64,000 nt of DNA, from NCBI GenBank assembly GCA_018700525.1, contig JABITN010000127.1:18943-82942 (forward strand), given 5' to 3'. Shown piece after piece: positions 17,635 through 27,031 of the stretch. Made by a program: the position numbers and the translations under genes. The stretch is from Opitutales bacterium. Lineage in GTDB: Bacteria; Verrucomicrobiota; Verrucomicrobiia; Opitutales; Opitutaceae. Under the pieces are notes generated by a model. That model saw nothing but the letters and a program-made list of their open reading frames with translations, was not told the DNA's origin and made no database searches. The stretch's first letter is position 1; the number at the start of each line of letters is the position of its first letter.

Positions 17635-18993
17635 ATGAATTTCGTAAGTACTCGTGGCCAGACGAACCCGCACTCGTTTTCGGAAGCGGTGAAAGTTGGA
17701 TTGGCTCCGGATGGAGGGCTCTTCGTTCCCGAATCGCTACCCGATTTATCGGGTGAGCTGGATTCGTGGAAGGGTAAAAACTACCCGGATTTATGCACTG
17801 CATTTTTCCGCCATTTCGCGACGGATATTCCGACGGATGAATTGAAGACTCTTATCGTCGACGCGTATTTGCGTTTCGATCACGCTCAGCATGCCCCGCT
17901 GGTGAAACTAGACGAGAAGATTGACATCTTGGAATTGTTTCACGGGCCAACCCTCGCGTTCAAAGATTTCGCTTTGCAATTGCTTGGAAAATTCTACGAG
18001 CGACAAGTGATTCTTTCTGGCGAGTCGATTAACGTGCTAGGCGCGACTTCGGGCGATACGGGTGCCGCTGCGATAAGCGGACTTCTTGGAAAACCGGGAG
18101 TTAATATTTTCATTCTGTATCCGGATGGTCGTGTTTCGCCGCTTCAAGAACGGCAAATGACCTGTACGGAAGCGTCGAATGTTTATCCGCTTTGCGTGAC
18201 TGGGAGTTTCGATGATGCTCAAGCCGCGTTGAAAGAGGTGTTTGGCGATAAGGCGTTTAGCCAGTCAGTTAGTCTCTCTGCGGTTAATTCCATTAACCTC
18301 GCCCGAGTTCTCGCTCAGTGCGTGTATTATATTTATGCTTGGTTGCAGTTGCCGGATACGAGGCGAGCGAAGACGACTTTCGTGGTCCCGACGGGTAATT
18401 TCGGAAATGTGTTGGCCGGTTGGATGGCTTCGCAAATGGGAATGAAAGTGGCGGGTTTCCGCGTGGCGACGAATCAGAATGATATTCTCGACCGTTTCTT
18501 TTCGTCAGGCGACTATTCTGTAGGAGATGTCGAACCGAGCCTTGCTCCGTCGATGGATATTCAGATCGCTTCGAACTTCGAGCGTTTCCTTTACTACACG
18601 TTGGGCGAGGATCCGTCAAAAACCCGCTCGACAATGCAAGAGATAAAGGAGCGGAAAGCCTTTTCTTGCGCGGATCCTAAGGTATTACGCTCGATGAGTA
18701 GTTCGCGTATGGGTGATACTGAGATTCGCGAAACGGTTTCAAGTGTGTATGAACGATACGGCTACATCGCTGATCCGCACACGGCATGCGGTTTCAAGGA
18801 CTTGGATTCGTTGGAGCATTGCGTTATTCTTTCGACAGCGCATCCTGCGAAATTTCCGGAAGTTGTTGAGGAGGCTCTGGGTCAAGTATCGACGCATCCT
18901 ATATTGGACGCATTGAAAAAGCTCGATATCGTTAAGTCCCCCCTTTTTCCTGACGCGGAATCCATCAAGGCATTCATCGTTTCGAAGCAGTAG
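17635..18993 (+). CDS. thrC: Threonine synthase
   Basis: A 452-residue PLP enzyme of the long threonine synthase type. It opens MNFVSTRGQTNPHSFSEAV, the PLP lysine lies in GPTLAFKDFALQ, and GATSGDTGAAAISG binds the cofactor phosphate. VVPTGNFGNVLAGW and DPHTACGFK are further family blocks. It converts O-phosphohomoserine to threonine. No separate homoserine kinase gene (thrB) is seen in this operon although hom, lysC and thrC are all here, so that step must be encoded elsewhere. It is 11 bases after lysC. Confidence 0.95.
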   Translation: MNFVSTRGQTNPHSFSEAVKVGLAPDGGLFVPESLPDLSGELDSWKGKNYPDLCTAFFRHFATDIPTDELKTLIVDAYLRFDHAQHAPLVKLDEKIDILELFHGPTLAFKDFALQLLGKFYERQVILSGESINVLGATSGDTGAAAISGLLGKPGVNIFILYPDGRVSPLQERQMTCTEASNVYPLCVTGSFDDAQAALKEVFGDKAFSQSVSLSAVNSINLARVLAQCVYYIYAWLQLPDTRRAKTTFVVPTGNFGNVLAGWMASQMGMKVAGFRVATNQNDILDRFFSSGDYSVGDVEPSLAPSMDIQIASNFERFLYYTLGEDPSKTRSTMQEIKERKAFSCADPKVLRSMSSSRMGDTEIRETVSSVYERYGYIADPHTACGFKDLDSLEHCVILSTAHPAKFPEVVEEALGQVSTHPILDALKKLDIVKSPLFPDAESIKAFIVSKQ

Positions 18994-19015
18994 ATCAATT
19001 TAAAGTGATATAGTT

Positions 19016-20593
19016 ATGAGTAAGGCAAAAATTTCCGTTTACGACACAACTTTGAGAGATGGCACGCAAGGCGAGGGCGTTTCGTTCTCCGTTACGGATA
19101 AGTTGCGGATTGCCGAGAAATTCGACCAATTCGGAATCGACTATATCGAAGGCGGCTGGCCTGGCTCGAATCCGCGCGATATGGCGTTTTTCGAGGAAGC
19201 GAAATCGTTGAAGCTGAAGCACGCGAAGATAGCGGCATTCGGCTCTACGCGCCGTGCAAATTTGAGTGCGAGCGAGGACCCCCAGCTGCAAACGCTTTTG
19301 GATGCGGAAACGCCGGTTGTCACGATTTTTGGAAAAACCTGGCTTTTGCATGTGACGGAAGTTCTGCGCGTGGAGCCTGAGGAGAATCTTCGCATGATCG
19401 AAGATTCCGTCCGCTTTTTGAAGGAAAACGGTCGGGAAGTTGTATACGATGCTGAGCATTTCTACGATGGGTATGCGGACAGTCCGGAATACGCATTGAA
19501 GACTCTCGAAGCCGCGGTTGCCGGTGGAGCCGATTGTTTGGCGCTTTGCGATACAAATGGTGGCATGATGGTCGGTCAACTAACGGAGATTACGAAGTCT
19601 ATCGTGGAGCGTTTTCCAGATACTCAGGTAGGCGTGCATTGTCACAACGATTCGGGGGTTGGCGTTGCATTATCGCTTTCCGGTATCGAAGCTGGTGCTG
19701 TGCATGTCCAGGGAACGTTCAACGGATACGGGGAACGTGTTGGTAATGCTAATTTGACTACAATTATTCCGAATCTTTCATTGAAACTCGGGTATGAAAT
19801 GAATTGTGGAAATCGTTTGGAGCATTTGCGCGGTATCTCGATGTTTCTGGCGGATCTGGCGAATTTGTCGCACGACAATAAGGCGCCGTATGTTGGCTTG
19901 TCGGCTTTCACGCATAAGGGTGGAGCCCATGCGGATGCGACTAAGAAGGTTAGTTACAGTTACGAGCACGTAGATCCAACTAAGGTTGGCAATAAACAGA
20001 GAGTGCTTGTCTCCGATATGGCGGGGCGGAGTAGTTTGTTGATGAAGGCTCAGGAGCTTGGAGTGAATATCGATCGAAATTCTCCGGAGACGAAAGCGAT
20101 CATCGAAAAACTCAAAGAGCTGGAGTTCAATGGTTACGAATACGAGTCGGCGGATGCTTCGCTTCGACTGTTGCTCGATAGGTTCATGGGGAAATTCAAG
20201 CCCCATTTCGAGTTCGAGAGCTATCGAGTGATCGTTGAAAAACGGACGCCCGATGAGCCGACAACGTCAGAGGCGACTATTAAGGTAAATATAAATGGCG
20301 AGCCGCATTATACGGTTGCGGAATCTAGCGGTCCGGTTGGGGCTCTGGATAAGGCTCTGCGTATTGCTCTTTCCAAGACGTATCCGAATTTAAATGACCT
20401 TCAGTTAAAGGATTACAAGGTTCGTATTCTCGCTTCGCAATCGGGTACCGATGCCAAAACGCGAGTTTTGATAGAATCGGCTGATGGTAAAGAGCTTTGG
20501 GGTACAGTTGGAGCCAGCGACAATATTATCGAAGCGAGCTGGCAAGCGATTCGCGACTCGGTGGAGTACAAGCTTTTGCTCGATGGTCAGTGA
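19016..20593 (+). CDS. cimA: (R)-citramalate synthase
   Basis: A 525-residue member of the isopropylmalate synthase family. YDTTLRDGTQGEGVSFS, GWPGSNPRD, FGKTWLLHV, the CDTNGG and HCHNDSGVGVA metal-binding motifs, and NGYGERVGNANL all fit the CimA branch rather than LeuA. The C-terminal 120 residues form the LeuA dimer-type regulatory domain. The enzyme condenses pyruvate with acetyl-CoA, giving a threonine-independent route to 2-ketobutyrate and isoleucine. Placement after thrC puts both routes to isoleucine precursors in one operon. It ends 4 bases from the convergent cls gene. Confidence 0.93.
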   Translation: MSKAKISVYDTTLRDGTQGEGVSFSVTDKLRIAEKFDQFGIDYIEGGWPGSNPRDMAFFEEAKSLKLKHAKIAAFGSTRRANLSASEDPQLQTLLDAETPVVTIFGKTWLLHVTEVLRVEPEENLRMIEDSVRFLKENGREVVYDAEHFYDGYADSPEYALKTLEAAVAGGADCLALCDTNGGMMVGQLTEITKSIVERFPDTQVGVHCHNDSGVGVALSLSGIEAGAVHVQGTFNGYGERVGNANLTTIIPNLSLKLGYEMNCGNRLEHLRGISMFLADLANLSHDNKAPYVGLSAFTHKGGAHADATKKVSYSYEHVDPTKVGNKQRVLVSDMAGRSSLLMKAQELGVNIDRNSPETKAIIEKLKELEFNGYEYESADASLRLLLDRFMGKFKPHFEFESYRVIVEKRTPDEPTTSEATIKVNINGEPHYTVAESSGPVGALDKALRIALSKTYPNLNDLQLKDYKVRILASQSGTDAKTRVLIESADGKELWGTVGASDNIIEASWQAIRDSVEYKLLLDGQ

Positions 20594-20597
20594 TTGA

Positions 20598-21986
20598 TTA
20601 AAGAAGAGGCGTGACGAGTCGGCTGAGGTCCTCGGCTGTCGATCGGAGAAAGCTTCGCTTTTCGGATTCGTGGAATGGTTCTGCGTCTGTGGAGAGTTCC
20701 TGTATCCAATTTGAGATAGCCTGGATGTCGCCGTTGTCGTAGAAAAATGCGCCTAGCTCGTAGTTTACGAATAGGCTTCTCAGATCGATGTTAGCAGAAC
20801 CGGTCATGGCGATGGTATTGTCTACGAGGATAGCTTTGCCGTGCAGCATTCCGGAAGTGTACAGAAGAACTTCGACTCCAGCTTCGGAGAGTTCGCGCAG
20901 GAAGGAGGCACGGGCGAGATCAGTGACAGGGTGATTCGATTTTTTAGGGATGAGAAGTTTGACGGATTTTCCGGTGCGAGCTTTGACGATGAGGGATCGC
21001 TGGATGACTTCGTCGGGAATGTAGTAGGGGGTTACGATAGCGACGTTTGTATCCGCTTCTTGGATAATGGAGAGAATCTTTTCGTAAAGCGGATCGCCTA
21101 GAGTGTCAGGCCCGCTGGCCATGATCTCGATCGTGCTGAGCTCGGGGCCTCGGTACTCTTCGACGGGTTTGATCTCTCTAGGTTGACAGTTTTTTCCGCG
21201 GCAAGCGAATGCCCAGTCGGCCTCGAAAGTGGCGGATAGCTGCATGACGGCAGGGCCTTCGATGAGGAGGCTAAGGTCTTTCCAGCGTTTGCTGGATGGG
21301 GCAGGGCCCATATATTCACTGCCTATGTTGCGGCCGCCGATGATGGCGCGTTTGTTGTCGAAGATCGCTATTTTGCGGTGATTGCGAAGGTTGGCTTTAC
21401 CGAGGGAGGCGAAGGGGAGGACGGGCATGAAGCGCTCGATTTTTCCGCCGGCTTTCTCTAGCTCTAAGATGTAGAGCGTTTTTTTACCAAAGGATCCGAC
21501 AGCGTCTAGAAGCAGGCGAACCTCGATCCCTTTCTTCGCTTGTAGGGAAAGCTCTCTGACTATGTGTCTGCCTATAGCGTCGTGGCTAAGGATGAATGTC
21601 GCGATTTCGATGGAAGTCCTGGCTTGTTTGATTTCGCGGACGAGAGATTCGAATGCTATGACTCCGGTTTGCTGGAATTCGGTGCGATTGCCTTTGGATA
21701 TGACACCGAATGGAGAAGATTTTACGGTTCCTGAAGAGGCGTTGGGTGGAGCTATGTTAATCCGGCTTTTACGGCGAGTGAGCTTGGAGATTTTCCGTCC
21801 ACCGAAGATTAGGTAAAGGGGCACTCCGATGTATGGAATCCATACGATTACTAGCATCCAAGCCACAGTTGCGCTCGGTCTTCGCTTTTCGCGCATCAAT
21901 CTTGAAATGAGAAGGAAGGCGAGGCCGAAGCCTAGGGGTGGACCGAGGTAGGGCCAGATGGTATCGACGTAGTATCCGATTTCCAT
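20598..21986 (-). CDS. cls: Cardiolipin synthase (phospholipase D family)
   Basis: A 462-residue protein with two N-terminal membrane helices (GPPLGFGLAFLLISRL and ATVAWMLVIVWIPYIGVPLYLIFGG) and two HKD catalytic motifs: HRKIAIFDNKRAIIGGRN in the first half, and HGKAILVDNTIAMTGSANID in the second. This is the ClsA-like layout. It joins two phosphatidylglycerols, or a related pair, to make cardiolipin at the inner membrane. It starts 14 bases after the stop of the alkyltransferase gene, so the two probably share a transcript. Confidence 0.93.
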   Translation of the reverse strand: MEIGYYVDTIWPYLGPPLGFGLAFLLISRLMREKRRPSATVAWMLVIVWIPYIGVPLYLIFGGRKISKLTRRKSRINIAPPNASSGTVKSSPFGVISKGNRTEFQQTGVIAFESLVREIKQARTSIEIATFILSHDAIGRHIVRELSLQAKKGIEVRLLLDAVGSFGKKTLYILELEKAGGKIERFMPVLPFASLGKANLRNHRKIAIFDNKRAIIGGRNIGSEYMGPAPSSKRWKDLSLLIEGPAVMQLSATFEADWAFACRGKNCQPREIKPVEEYRGPELSTIEIMASGPDTLGDPLYEKILSIIQEADTNVAIVTPYYIPDEVIQRSLIVKARTGKSVKLLIPKKSNHPVTDLARASFLRELSEAGVEVLLYTSGMLHGKAILVDNTIAMTGSANIDLRSLFVNYELGAFFYDNGDIQAISNWIQELSTDAEPFHESEKRSFLRSTAEDLSRLVTPLL

Positions 21987-22000
21987 TTATGAGCTTTGAT

Positions 22001-22489
22001 TCACGAGCGGAACACTAGGAGAGCTCCTTCGTGTTTGAGGAGCCATTCTTTGCGCCAGATTTCTCCAGCGTAACCAACGAGTTTGCCGCTTTTTCCGATT
22101 ACACGGTGGCAGGGGAGGAATATTGGTAGTGGATTTCGGTTGTTGGCGAGCCCAACGGCTCGGGATGCTTTGGGATTCCCGATGCGATCGGCGATTTTTC
22201 CGTAGGTCGTCGTGGTTCCGTTGGAGAGTTTTCCGAGTTCGGTCCAAACGCTCTTTTGGAATTCGGTGCCTTGAGGCGAGAGTGGAGTGCGAAAGGGATT
22301 CGAGCAATTTGCGAAATAGGATTCAAGGTCTCGCACGGCACTTTTTAGGTGGGTGTTTCGAGTGTTGCGTGACCGTGGCCTGGTCGAGCGTGGTGTATCG
22401 AGACCGGGGAAACGAACAGCAGTGAGACCTTGTTCGTCTGCTTCGATTCGGAGCAGTCCGATTGGCGAGTCATATTCCACATCGTCCAT
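22001..22489 (-). CDS. ogt: Methylated-DNA--protein-cysteine methyltransferase
   Basis: A 162-residue suicide repair protein. The C-terminal domain has FQKSVWTELGKLSNGTTTTYGKIA as the DNA-binding helix, and the acceptor cysteine in LPCHRVIGKSGKLVGYAGE. It transfers O6-methyl groups from guanine to itself. The start MDDVEYDSPIGLLRIEADEQ matches the usual N-terminus of Ogt. An in-frame ATG 39 bases further upstream (22528) would add 13 non-conserved residues. No Ada-type regulatory domain is present. Confidence 0.9.
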   Translation of the reverse strand: MDDVEYDSPIGLLRIEADEQGLTAVRFPGLDTPRSTRPRSRNTRNTHLKSAVRDLESYFANCSNPFRTPLSPQGTEFQKSVWTELGKLSNGTTTTYGKIADRIGNPKASRAVGLANNRNPLPIFLPCHRVIGKSGKLVGYAGEIWRKEWLLKHEGALLVFRS

Positions 22490-22869
22490 TATTTTGCGGA
22501 TGTTGGACGAACGGTGAATTAAGTTCAATCGCGTAATTTTCGGACCTTGCGCGGTCGGGCTTGTTGGCCGATTGGTTCGGACGGCTAGAGGGCTTTCGTA
22601 TATTCGAAGTCTAGGGAGTCTTGATGTTTAGACTTCGTCGCTGTTGCTCCTTTTTCAGGGCCTGATTGATTAGGCTCATATTTGGTTTCGGCTGCGTTAC
22701 TTGCGATTCGATGGAATCGTAAAGGGAACAACGGCTTTTTTACCTTTGGGTTTAGGTGTAGCCGCGCAAATAACGGCATCTCGGACGGAATTCCTACTCG
22801 AGAAAGCCAAAAGGGGTTATTCGCGTATAGCCTGAAAATGAGCGAATAGGCAGACGCCAGTCCCAGAGA
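22490..22869. other. Gap of about 380 bases with no gene recognised
   Basis: Both strands were read. Short minus-strand frames exist, one of which ends in a basic, proline-containing stretch (TPKPKGKKAVVPF), but none has a good start, ribosome-binding site or recognisable family. No strong hairpin with a T-run was found. The region must hold the promoter of ogt, and the 3' end of the ExeA-like transcript, which also runs on the minus strand. Confidence 0.5.
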
Positions 22870-23688
22870 TTAGTTGAAATCGAGAGAGCTGATTTCCTTG
22901 AGCGCGGTGCGAACGTCCCTGTACTTGACCACTTCAGAACTCCGAATGTAGGCAGAAAGAAGAGCTTTGTCGCATATGTTATTGATGATCCGAGGGATAC
23001 CTCTGGATTTCCAATGTATCCAACGAACGGCCCAGCTAGTGAAAAAGGGAATACCTTGTCCACCCGCCATGGCGATGCGGTGATGGATGTATTGTTCGAC
23101 TTGATAGCGATTGAGTGGGCGAAGCTCGGTGTGGACGAGAATTCTTTGGCGGAGCTGTCGCAAACGGTTTTCGGATAGGATTCGCTTAAATTCCGGCTGA
23201 CCCATTAGTATAATCTGGAGCAGCTTCTGCTTGTCGGTTTCGAGATTCGAAAGGAGACGCAGTTGTTCTAACAGTTCGAAAGTGAGGTTCTGGGCTTCGT
23301 CGATGATCAGTAGAATGTCTTTTCCCTTCTGAATCCGGTCGAGGAGAATGTCGTTGACCTGCTTGACGAGTCCGCTGCGACTGCGGCTTGAGCCTTCTTC
23401 GCCAAGCTCCGTCAGGATGGTCTTGAGTAATTGGGTCTCAGTGATCCGAGGATTGAGGATCAGGGCGCAGTCGTATTTTTCGTCGTCGATCTCGTTAATG
23501 AAATGACGACAAAGAGTGGTCTTTCCGCATCCTACTTCGCCGGTCAATACGATGAAGCCCTTTTTTTCCGCTATCCCGTACTTTAGGTGCTGGAGAGCCT
23601 CCTGGTGCGTCGGACTGAGGTAAAGGAAGTTGGGATCAGGGGTTATGTTGAACGGCATCTCTTTGAGCCCGTAGAAACTTTGATACAT
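22870..23688 (-). CDS. ExeA/GspA-like AAA ATPase
   Basis: A 272-residue ATPase opening MYQSFYGLKEMPFNITPDPNF, the hallmark of the ExeA/MshM family. Walker A is GEVGCGKTT at 50-58 and Walker B is ILLIIDEAQ, followed by LEQLRLLSNLETDKQKLLQIILMGQPE. Relatives energise assembly of type II secretion secretins or pili, often with a C-terminal peptidoglycan-binding part. That part is absent here, as in the MshM-type short forms. It is not beside the secretin operon at 32-39 kb but may serve it. It diverges from the FtsB-like gene. Confidence 0.85.
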   Translation of the reverse strand: MYQSFYGLKEMPFNITPDPNFLYLSPTHQEALQHLKYGIAEKKGFIVLTGEVGCGKTTLCRHFINEIDDEKYDCALILNPRITETQLLKTILTELGEEGSSRSRSGLVKQVNDILLDRIQKGKDILLIIDEAQNLTFELLEQLRLLSNLETDKQKLLQIILMGQPEFKRILSENRLRQLRQRILVHTELRPLNRYQVEQYIHHRIAMAGGQGIPFFTSWAVRWIHWKSRGIPRIINNICDKALLSAYIRSSEVVKYRDVRTALKEISSLDFN

Positions 23689-23768
23689 AAGCGTAAATTA
23701 TTTTTTAAATCGACGGTAAGGTACAATTATATTTTTGCAAAGAGAAGCCTATTATAGGAAATTAGCGA

Positions 23769-24068
23769 GTGTCTAACATGAGAACGGCTCGACTCCTAAA
23801 TATTTTGTTCATATCCGGCTTATTAGCCGTTGGTTGTTTTGCGGGTTCGGATGCCTTCAAGCGCTATGAGAAGCTCCAAGCCGCACGTGGCACGGAAGCG
23901 GAAGCCCAGCGAAATTTGGAACTGTTGGACGTGAAAACAGAATCGCGAAAAATCGCTCTCGAGCGATTGAAACACGATCCTGAATACGTAGAGAAAATCA
24001 TTCGGCAGAAGTTGAACTACGCGAAGGAAGACGAGGTCGTTTTCAAGTTCGAGTTTGATGATCGTTGA
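23769..24068 (+). CDS. Septum formation initiator protein, FtsB/DivIC-like
   Basis: A 99-residue bitopic protein. One membrane helix (LNILFISGLLAVGCFAG) is followed by a charged coiled coil (about 30-65), and by the C-terminal block HDPEYVEKIIRQKLNYAKEDEVVFKF that marks FtsB/DivIC. Such proteins bridge FtsL and FtsQ in the divisome. The start is a GTG with AGGA nine bases upstream. An ATG three codons later is the alternative. It is followed after 59 bases by a UDP-sugar pyrophosphorylase gene. Confidence 0.8.
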   Translation: MSNMRTARLLNILFISGLLAVGCFAGSDAFKRYEKLQAARGTEAEAQRNLELLDVKTESRKIALERLKHDPEYVEKIIRQKLNYAKEDEVVFKFEFDDR

Positions 24069-24127
24069 GCGTAGAATCGCGAGATCAGTCTTAAGAGGGT
24101 CGATCGACCGTCGTAGGAATTTGCCAT

Positions 24128-25546
24128 ATGGATATTAGGAATCGATTCGAGCAACACGGGCAAGGACATGTTTTCCAGTATTGGGACGACCTTGGAAGCG
24201 ACGAGAAGGCGGGCTTGCTCGAGCAGGCCGAAGAAATCGATTTGGATGAACTCGATCGATTGATAGCGACTTTGGTCAAGGCGACCGAGGTGCATTCGGA
24301 GATTAACTACGATTCGCTTGAACCCGCTCTGTATGAACGAATCCCAGAGGATCTCGAGAATGATGTTAGGTGGCAGGCTGCTAAGCAGGCAGGTGAAACG
24401 GCTTTGAGGTCGGGGCGCGTGGCGGCCTTTACTGTCGCTGGGGGACAGGGTACCCGTTTGGGGTATGACGGACCGAAAGGGACTTTCCCGATTTCGCCGA
24501 TCGAGAATAAGCCATTGTTTCAGGTTTTCGCGGAAAAAATCATGGCTGCTCGTCGTCGCTTTGAATGCGACCTGCCATGGTACGTTATGACGAGTAATGT
24601 GAATCATGAAGCGACCGAAGCGTTTTTCGCTGAAAACGATTTCTTTGGTTTAGGAGGCGGTACGGTACGTTTCTTCCGCCAAGGCCGTATGCCGGCAGTG
24701 GATCTCGAAGGACGCATTTTGATGGAGTCGAAAGGTGCGATCGCTATGAGCCCGGATGGGCATGGCGGGTCGATGCGAGCATTGGATCGTAGTGGAGCCT
24801 TGTCTGAAATGGAGTTGAAGGGGATCGATTTGCTGAGTTATTTCCAAGTCGACAATCCGCATGTGCAGGTAGTCGACCCGTATTTTATCGGATTTCATGC
24901 TTTGTCGGATACTTTGATGTCGAGCAAGATGTTGCCAAAGGCTTACGAGAAAGAGAAGTTGGGGCATTTTTGTATAAGCGGTGGCCGCCTTGAAGTGGTC
25001 GAGTACAGCGATATGCCGGATAGCCTAACGGTTTTGCGGGACGAGTCAGGCGCTTTGAAGTTTATCGCGGGCAGCATAGCGATTCACATCGTGTCGGTGG
25101 ATTTTGTTAGGAAGCTGACCAAAGAGGGGAGCACCTTGGCGTTGCCGTTTCATAAGGCGTTGAAAAAGATCCCGTATTTGAACGCTTCGGGAGAGTTGGT
25201 TCGGCCGACGGAGCCCAATGGCGTGAAGTTCGAAACGTTCGTGTTCGATGCGCTCCCGTTTGCGGGTGAGGCGGTCATCGTCGAGTCTACTCGTTTGGGC
25301 GACTTCAGTCCGGTCAAGAATGCGGAAGGGGTGGATTCGGCAAAATCTTGTAGGGCAGATCAGCAGCGATTGTTTGCTCAATGGTTGATGGCCGAAGGCG
25401 TTGAGCTGGAGCTCGACGAGGAAGGCGTGCCCGTCCACAAGTTGGAAGTGTCGCCTTTATTCGGCTATGATGCCGAAAGTTTCAGCGAATCCTGGAAGCG
25501 ACTAGGCGAATCGGTCGACTTTTCCAAAGACGTTTACCTGAGCTAA
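24128..25546 (+). CDS. UDP-N-acetylhexosamine/UDP-glucose pyrophosphorylase, eukaryotic type
   Basis: A 472-residue UDPGP-family nucleotidyltransferase. The nucleotide-binding loop VAGGQGTRLGYDGPKGTF begins at about residue 103. The segment MTSNVNHEATEAFFAENDFFGL, the substrate block YFQVDNPHVQVVDPYFIGFHA, and NGVKFETFVFDALPF match AGX/UAP1-like enzymes. They make UDP-GlcNAc or UDP-GalNAc from the sugar-1-phosphate and UTP. UTP-glucose-1-phosphate activity is a less likely alternative. It differs from GlmU, having no acetyltransferase domain. Confidence 0.85.
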   Translation: MDIRNRFEQHGQGHVFQYWDDLGSDEKAGLLEQAEEIDLDELDRLIATLVKATEVHSEINYDSLEPALYERIPEDLENDVRWQAAKQAGETALRSGRVAAFTVAGGQGTRLGYDGPKGTFPISPIENKPLFQVFAEKIMAARRRFECDLPWYVMTSNVNHEATEAFFAENDFFGLGGGTVRFFRQGRMPAVDLEGRILMESKGAIAMSPDGHGGSMRALDRSGALSEMELKGIDLLSYFQVDNPHVQVVDPYFIGFHALSDTLMSSKMLPKAYEKEKLGHFCISGGRLEVVEYSDMPDSLTVLRDESGALKFIAGSIAIHIVSVDFVRKLTKEGSTLALPFHKALKKIPYLNASGELVRPTEPNGVKFETFVFDALPFAGEAVIVESTRLGDFSPVKNAEGVDSAKSCRADQQRLFAQWLMAEGVELELDEEGVPVHKLEVSPLFGYDAESFSESWKRLGESVDFSKDVYLS

Positions 25547-25747
25547 CGTTGAGAGCCGCTGGTCTTTCAGAGGTTTATTACAAGTAGACGGCGATATTCT
25601 TTTTGAATTCGAGCGAGAGTTTAAAAGGTATTTGAATCGCTTGTAAATGGGGTTGATCTGCTTGCGGATTGCGTGGCTTTTGCCGATTTTTGGCGACTCG
25701 ATAAGCAACTTTCAAACCGATTTAAATCAGCCCTTCCAAAACGCTCA

Positions 25748-27019
25748 ATGACCTCTCCTCAACTAAATGCTCTTATTGTCGAATCCGACATTCATCGAGC
25801 TAGCCGTATTCGTACATTAATAGAGGAAATGTCTGGTTTGGCGATTGGTTGCGAGAATGTCTATTGCTGGTCTGACGGAAAAAATCGATTGCTAGAAGCG
25901 GACTGGGATTTCGTTGTTGCACGATTAAGTCTTCCCGATGCTAGAGGCCTTGACGTTTTGGTGGATGCTCAAGCGAGGGAAAACAATCTACCGGTCATTG
26001 CGATCCTCGAGGGAGGCGAGCCAGAGGCGGTGGTCGATGCTGCTAGGAGCTTGGCTGATGAATGTCTTTTTTGGGAGGAAGTCGAAAAGGGTTTTTTGAG
26101 TCAGCAGATTCTCCATGCTTTGGAGCGCGGCGAAATGCTCAAGGAGCTTCGAACTCAGCAGAGTGTTCTGGCGATGATTGGTGAGGAATCCAAGTATCGG
26201 GATTTGATTGATCGAATAGATGAGGCGGTTTTCGTAGTATCGGAGGAGTCGGGTTCTGTCTTATTTGCGAATGAAACGGCCGAATCATGGTTTGGAGAGA
26301 GACTCGGAGAGACTCTTTCAGATTTGCTAGAGTATGATCTTCGCAAAATGGATTCCGTTGAAATGGAAATTTCTATCGTGAATACGCAAACGTCGAATGT
26401 CGCCTTGAAATCGAACCGCTTGGAGTGGGCAGGGCAATCGGCCTGTATGATCGCCTTGAAAGATATCTCGAAGCAAAAAAAGGCGGAAGAAGCTTTTCAA
26501 AACAGTCGGCGGCAATTGGAGGCGATTTGCGAGCTCGTCGAATCCGCTGATAGACCCTCGGAAGTTGCCGATGAATCTGATTCTCAGGCGGAGGTGAATC
26601 GAGTGGATCCCGGGGAATCCTTAGTCCAGTCAGGCAAGGCTCTCGTCGTTGACGACGAGGAAGTGTTGCGAATGGTTTTAAAATCAATTCTGGGCGCTAT
26701 GGGTTTCGAAACGATTGTCGCGAGCGACGGTTTGGAAGCGGTCCGATTGTATGAGGAGCATCGCGATGAGATCTCGCTAGCTATCGTCGATCTTAATATG
26801 CCCGGCTTGAATGGAGGTGGAGTATTTCGGGAAATTAGAGAAGATGGGCGGTGTATTCCAATTCTCGTGACAAGTGGAATGGATGATTTCGATACGCTTC
26901 CATTCGATGACTTTGAAAAGGAAAACAGCCGTTTTTTAATGAAACCGTTCGGGGCTGCGGATGTACGTGAGGCGATTGATTTGCTAATCGGCAGGGAAAT
27001 GCTGGACGCTAACCGGTAA
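25748..27019 (+). CDS. Two-receiver PAS response regulator, no kinase domain
   Basis: A 423-residue signalling protein. Residues 6-130 fold like a receiver (LNALIVESDIHRASRIRTL), but the phospho-acceptor position is arginine (R59 in DFVVARLSLPD). A PAS domain follows (about 155-260, YRDLIDRIDEAVFVVSEESG). A short linker leads to an intact C-terminal receiver (ALVVDDEEVLRMVL, acceptor D348 in AIVDLNMPG, lysine in LMKPFG). There is no histidine kinase, HPt or DNA-binding output. It presumably takes phosphate from a partner kinase and signals by protein contact. The ATG at 25748 is chosen, as upstream in-frame sequence is not domain-like. Confidence 0.8.
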   Translation: MTSPQLNALIVESDIHRASRIRTLIEEMSGLAIGCENVYCWSDGKNRLLEADWDFVVARLSLPDARGLDVLVDAQARENNLPVIAILEGGEPEAVVDAARSLADECLFWEEVEKGFLSQQILHALERGEMLKELRTQQSVLAMIGEESKYRDLIDRIDEAVFVVSEESGSVLFANETAESWFGERLGETLSDLLEYDLRKMDSVEMEISIVNTQTSNVALKSNRLEWAGQSACMIALKDISKQKKAEEAFQNSRRQLEAICELVESADRPSEVADESDSQAEVNRVDPGESLVQSGKALVVDDEEVLRMVLKSILGAMGFETIVASDGLEAVRLYEEHRDEISLAIVDLNMPGLNGGGVFREIREDGRCIPILVTSGMDDFDTLPFDDFEKENSRFLMKPFGAADVREAIDLLIGREMLDANR

Positions 27020-27031
27020 CGTGGGTATCGG

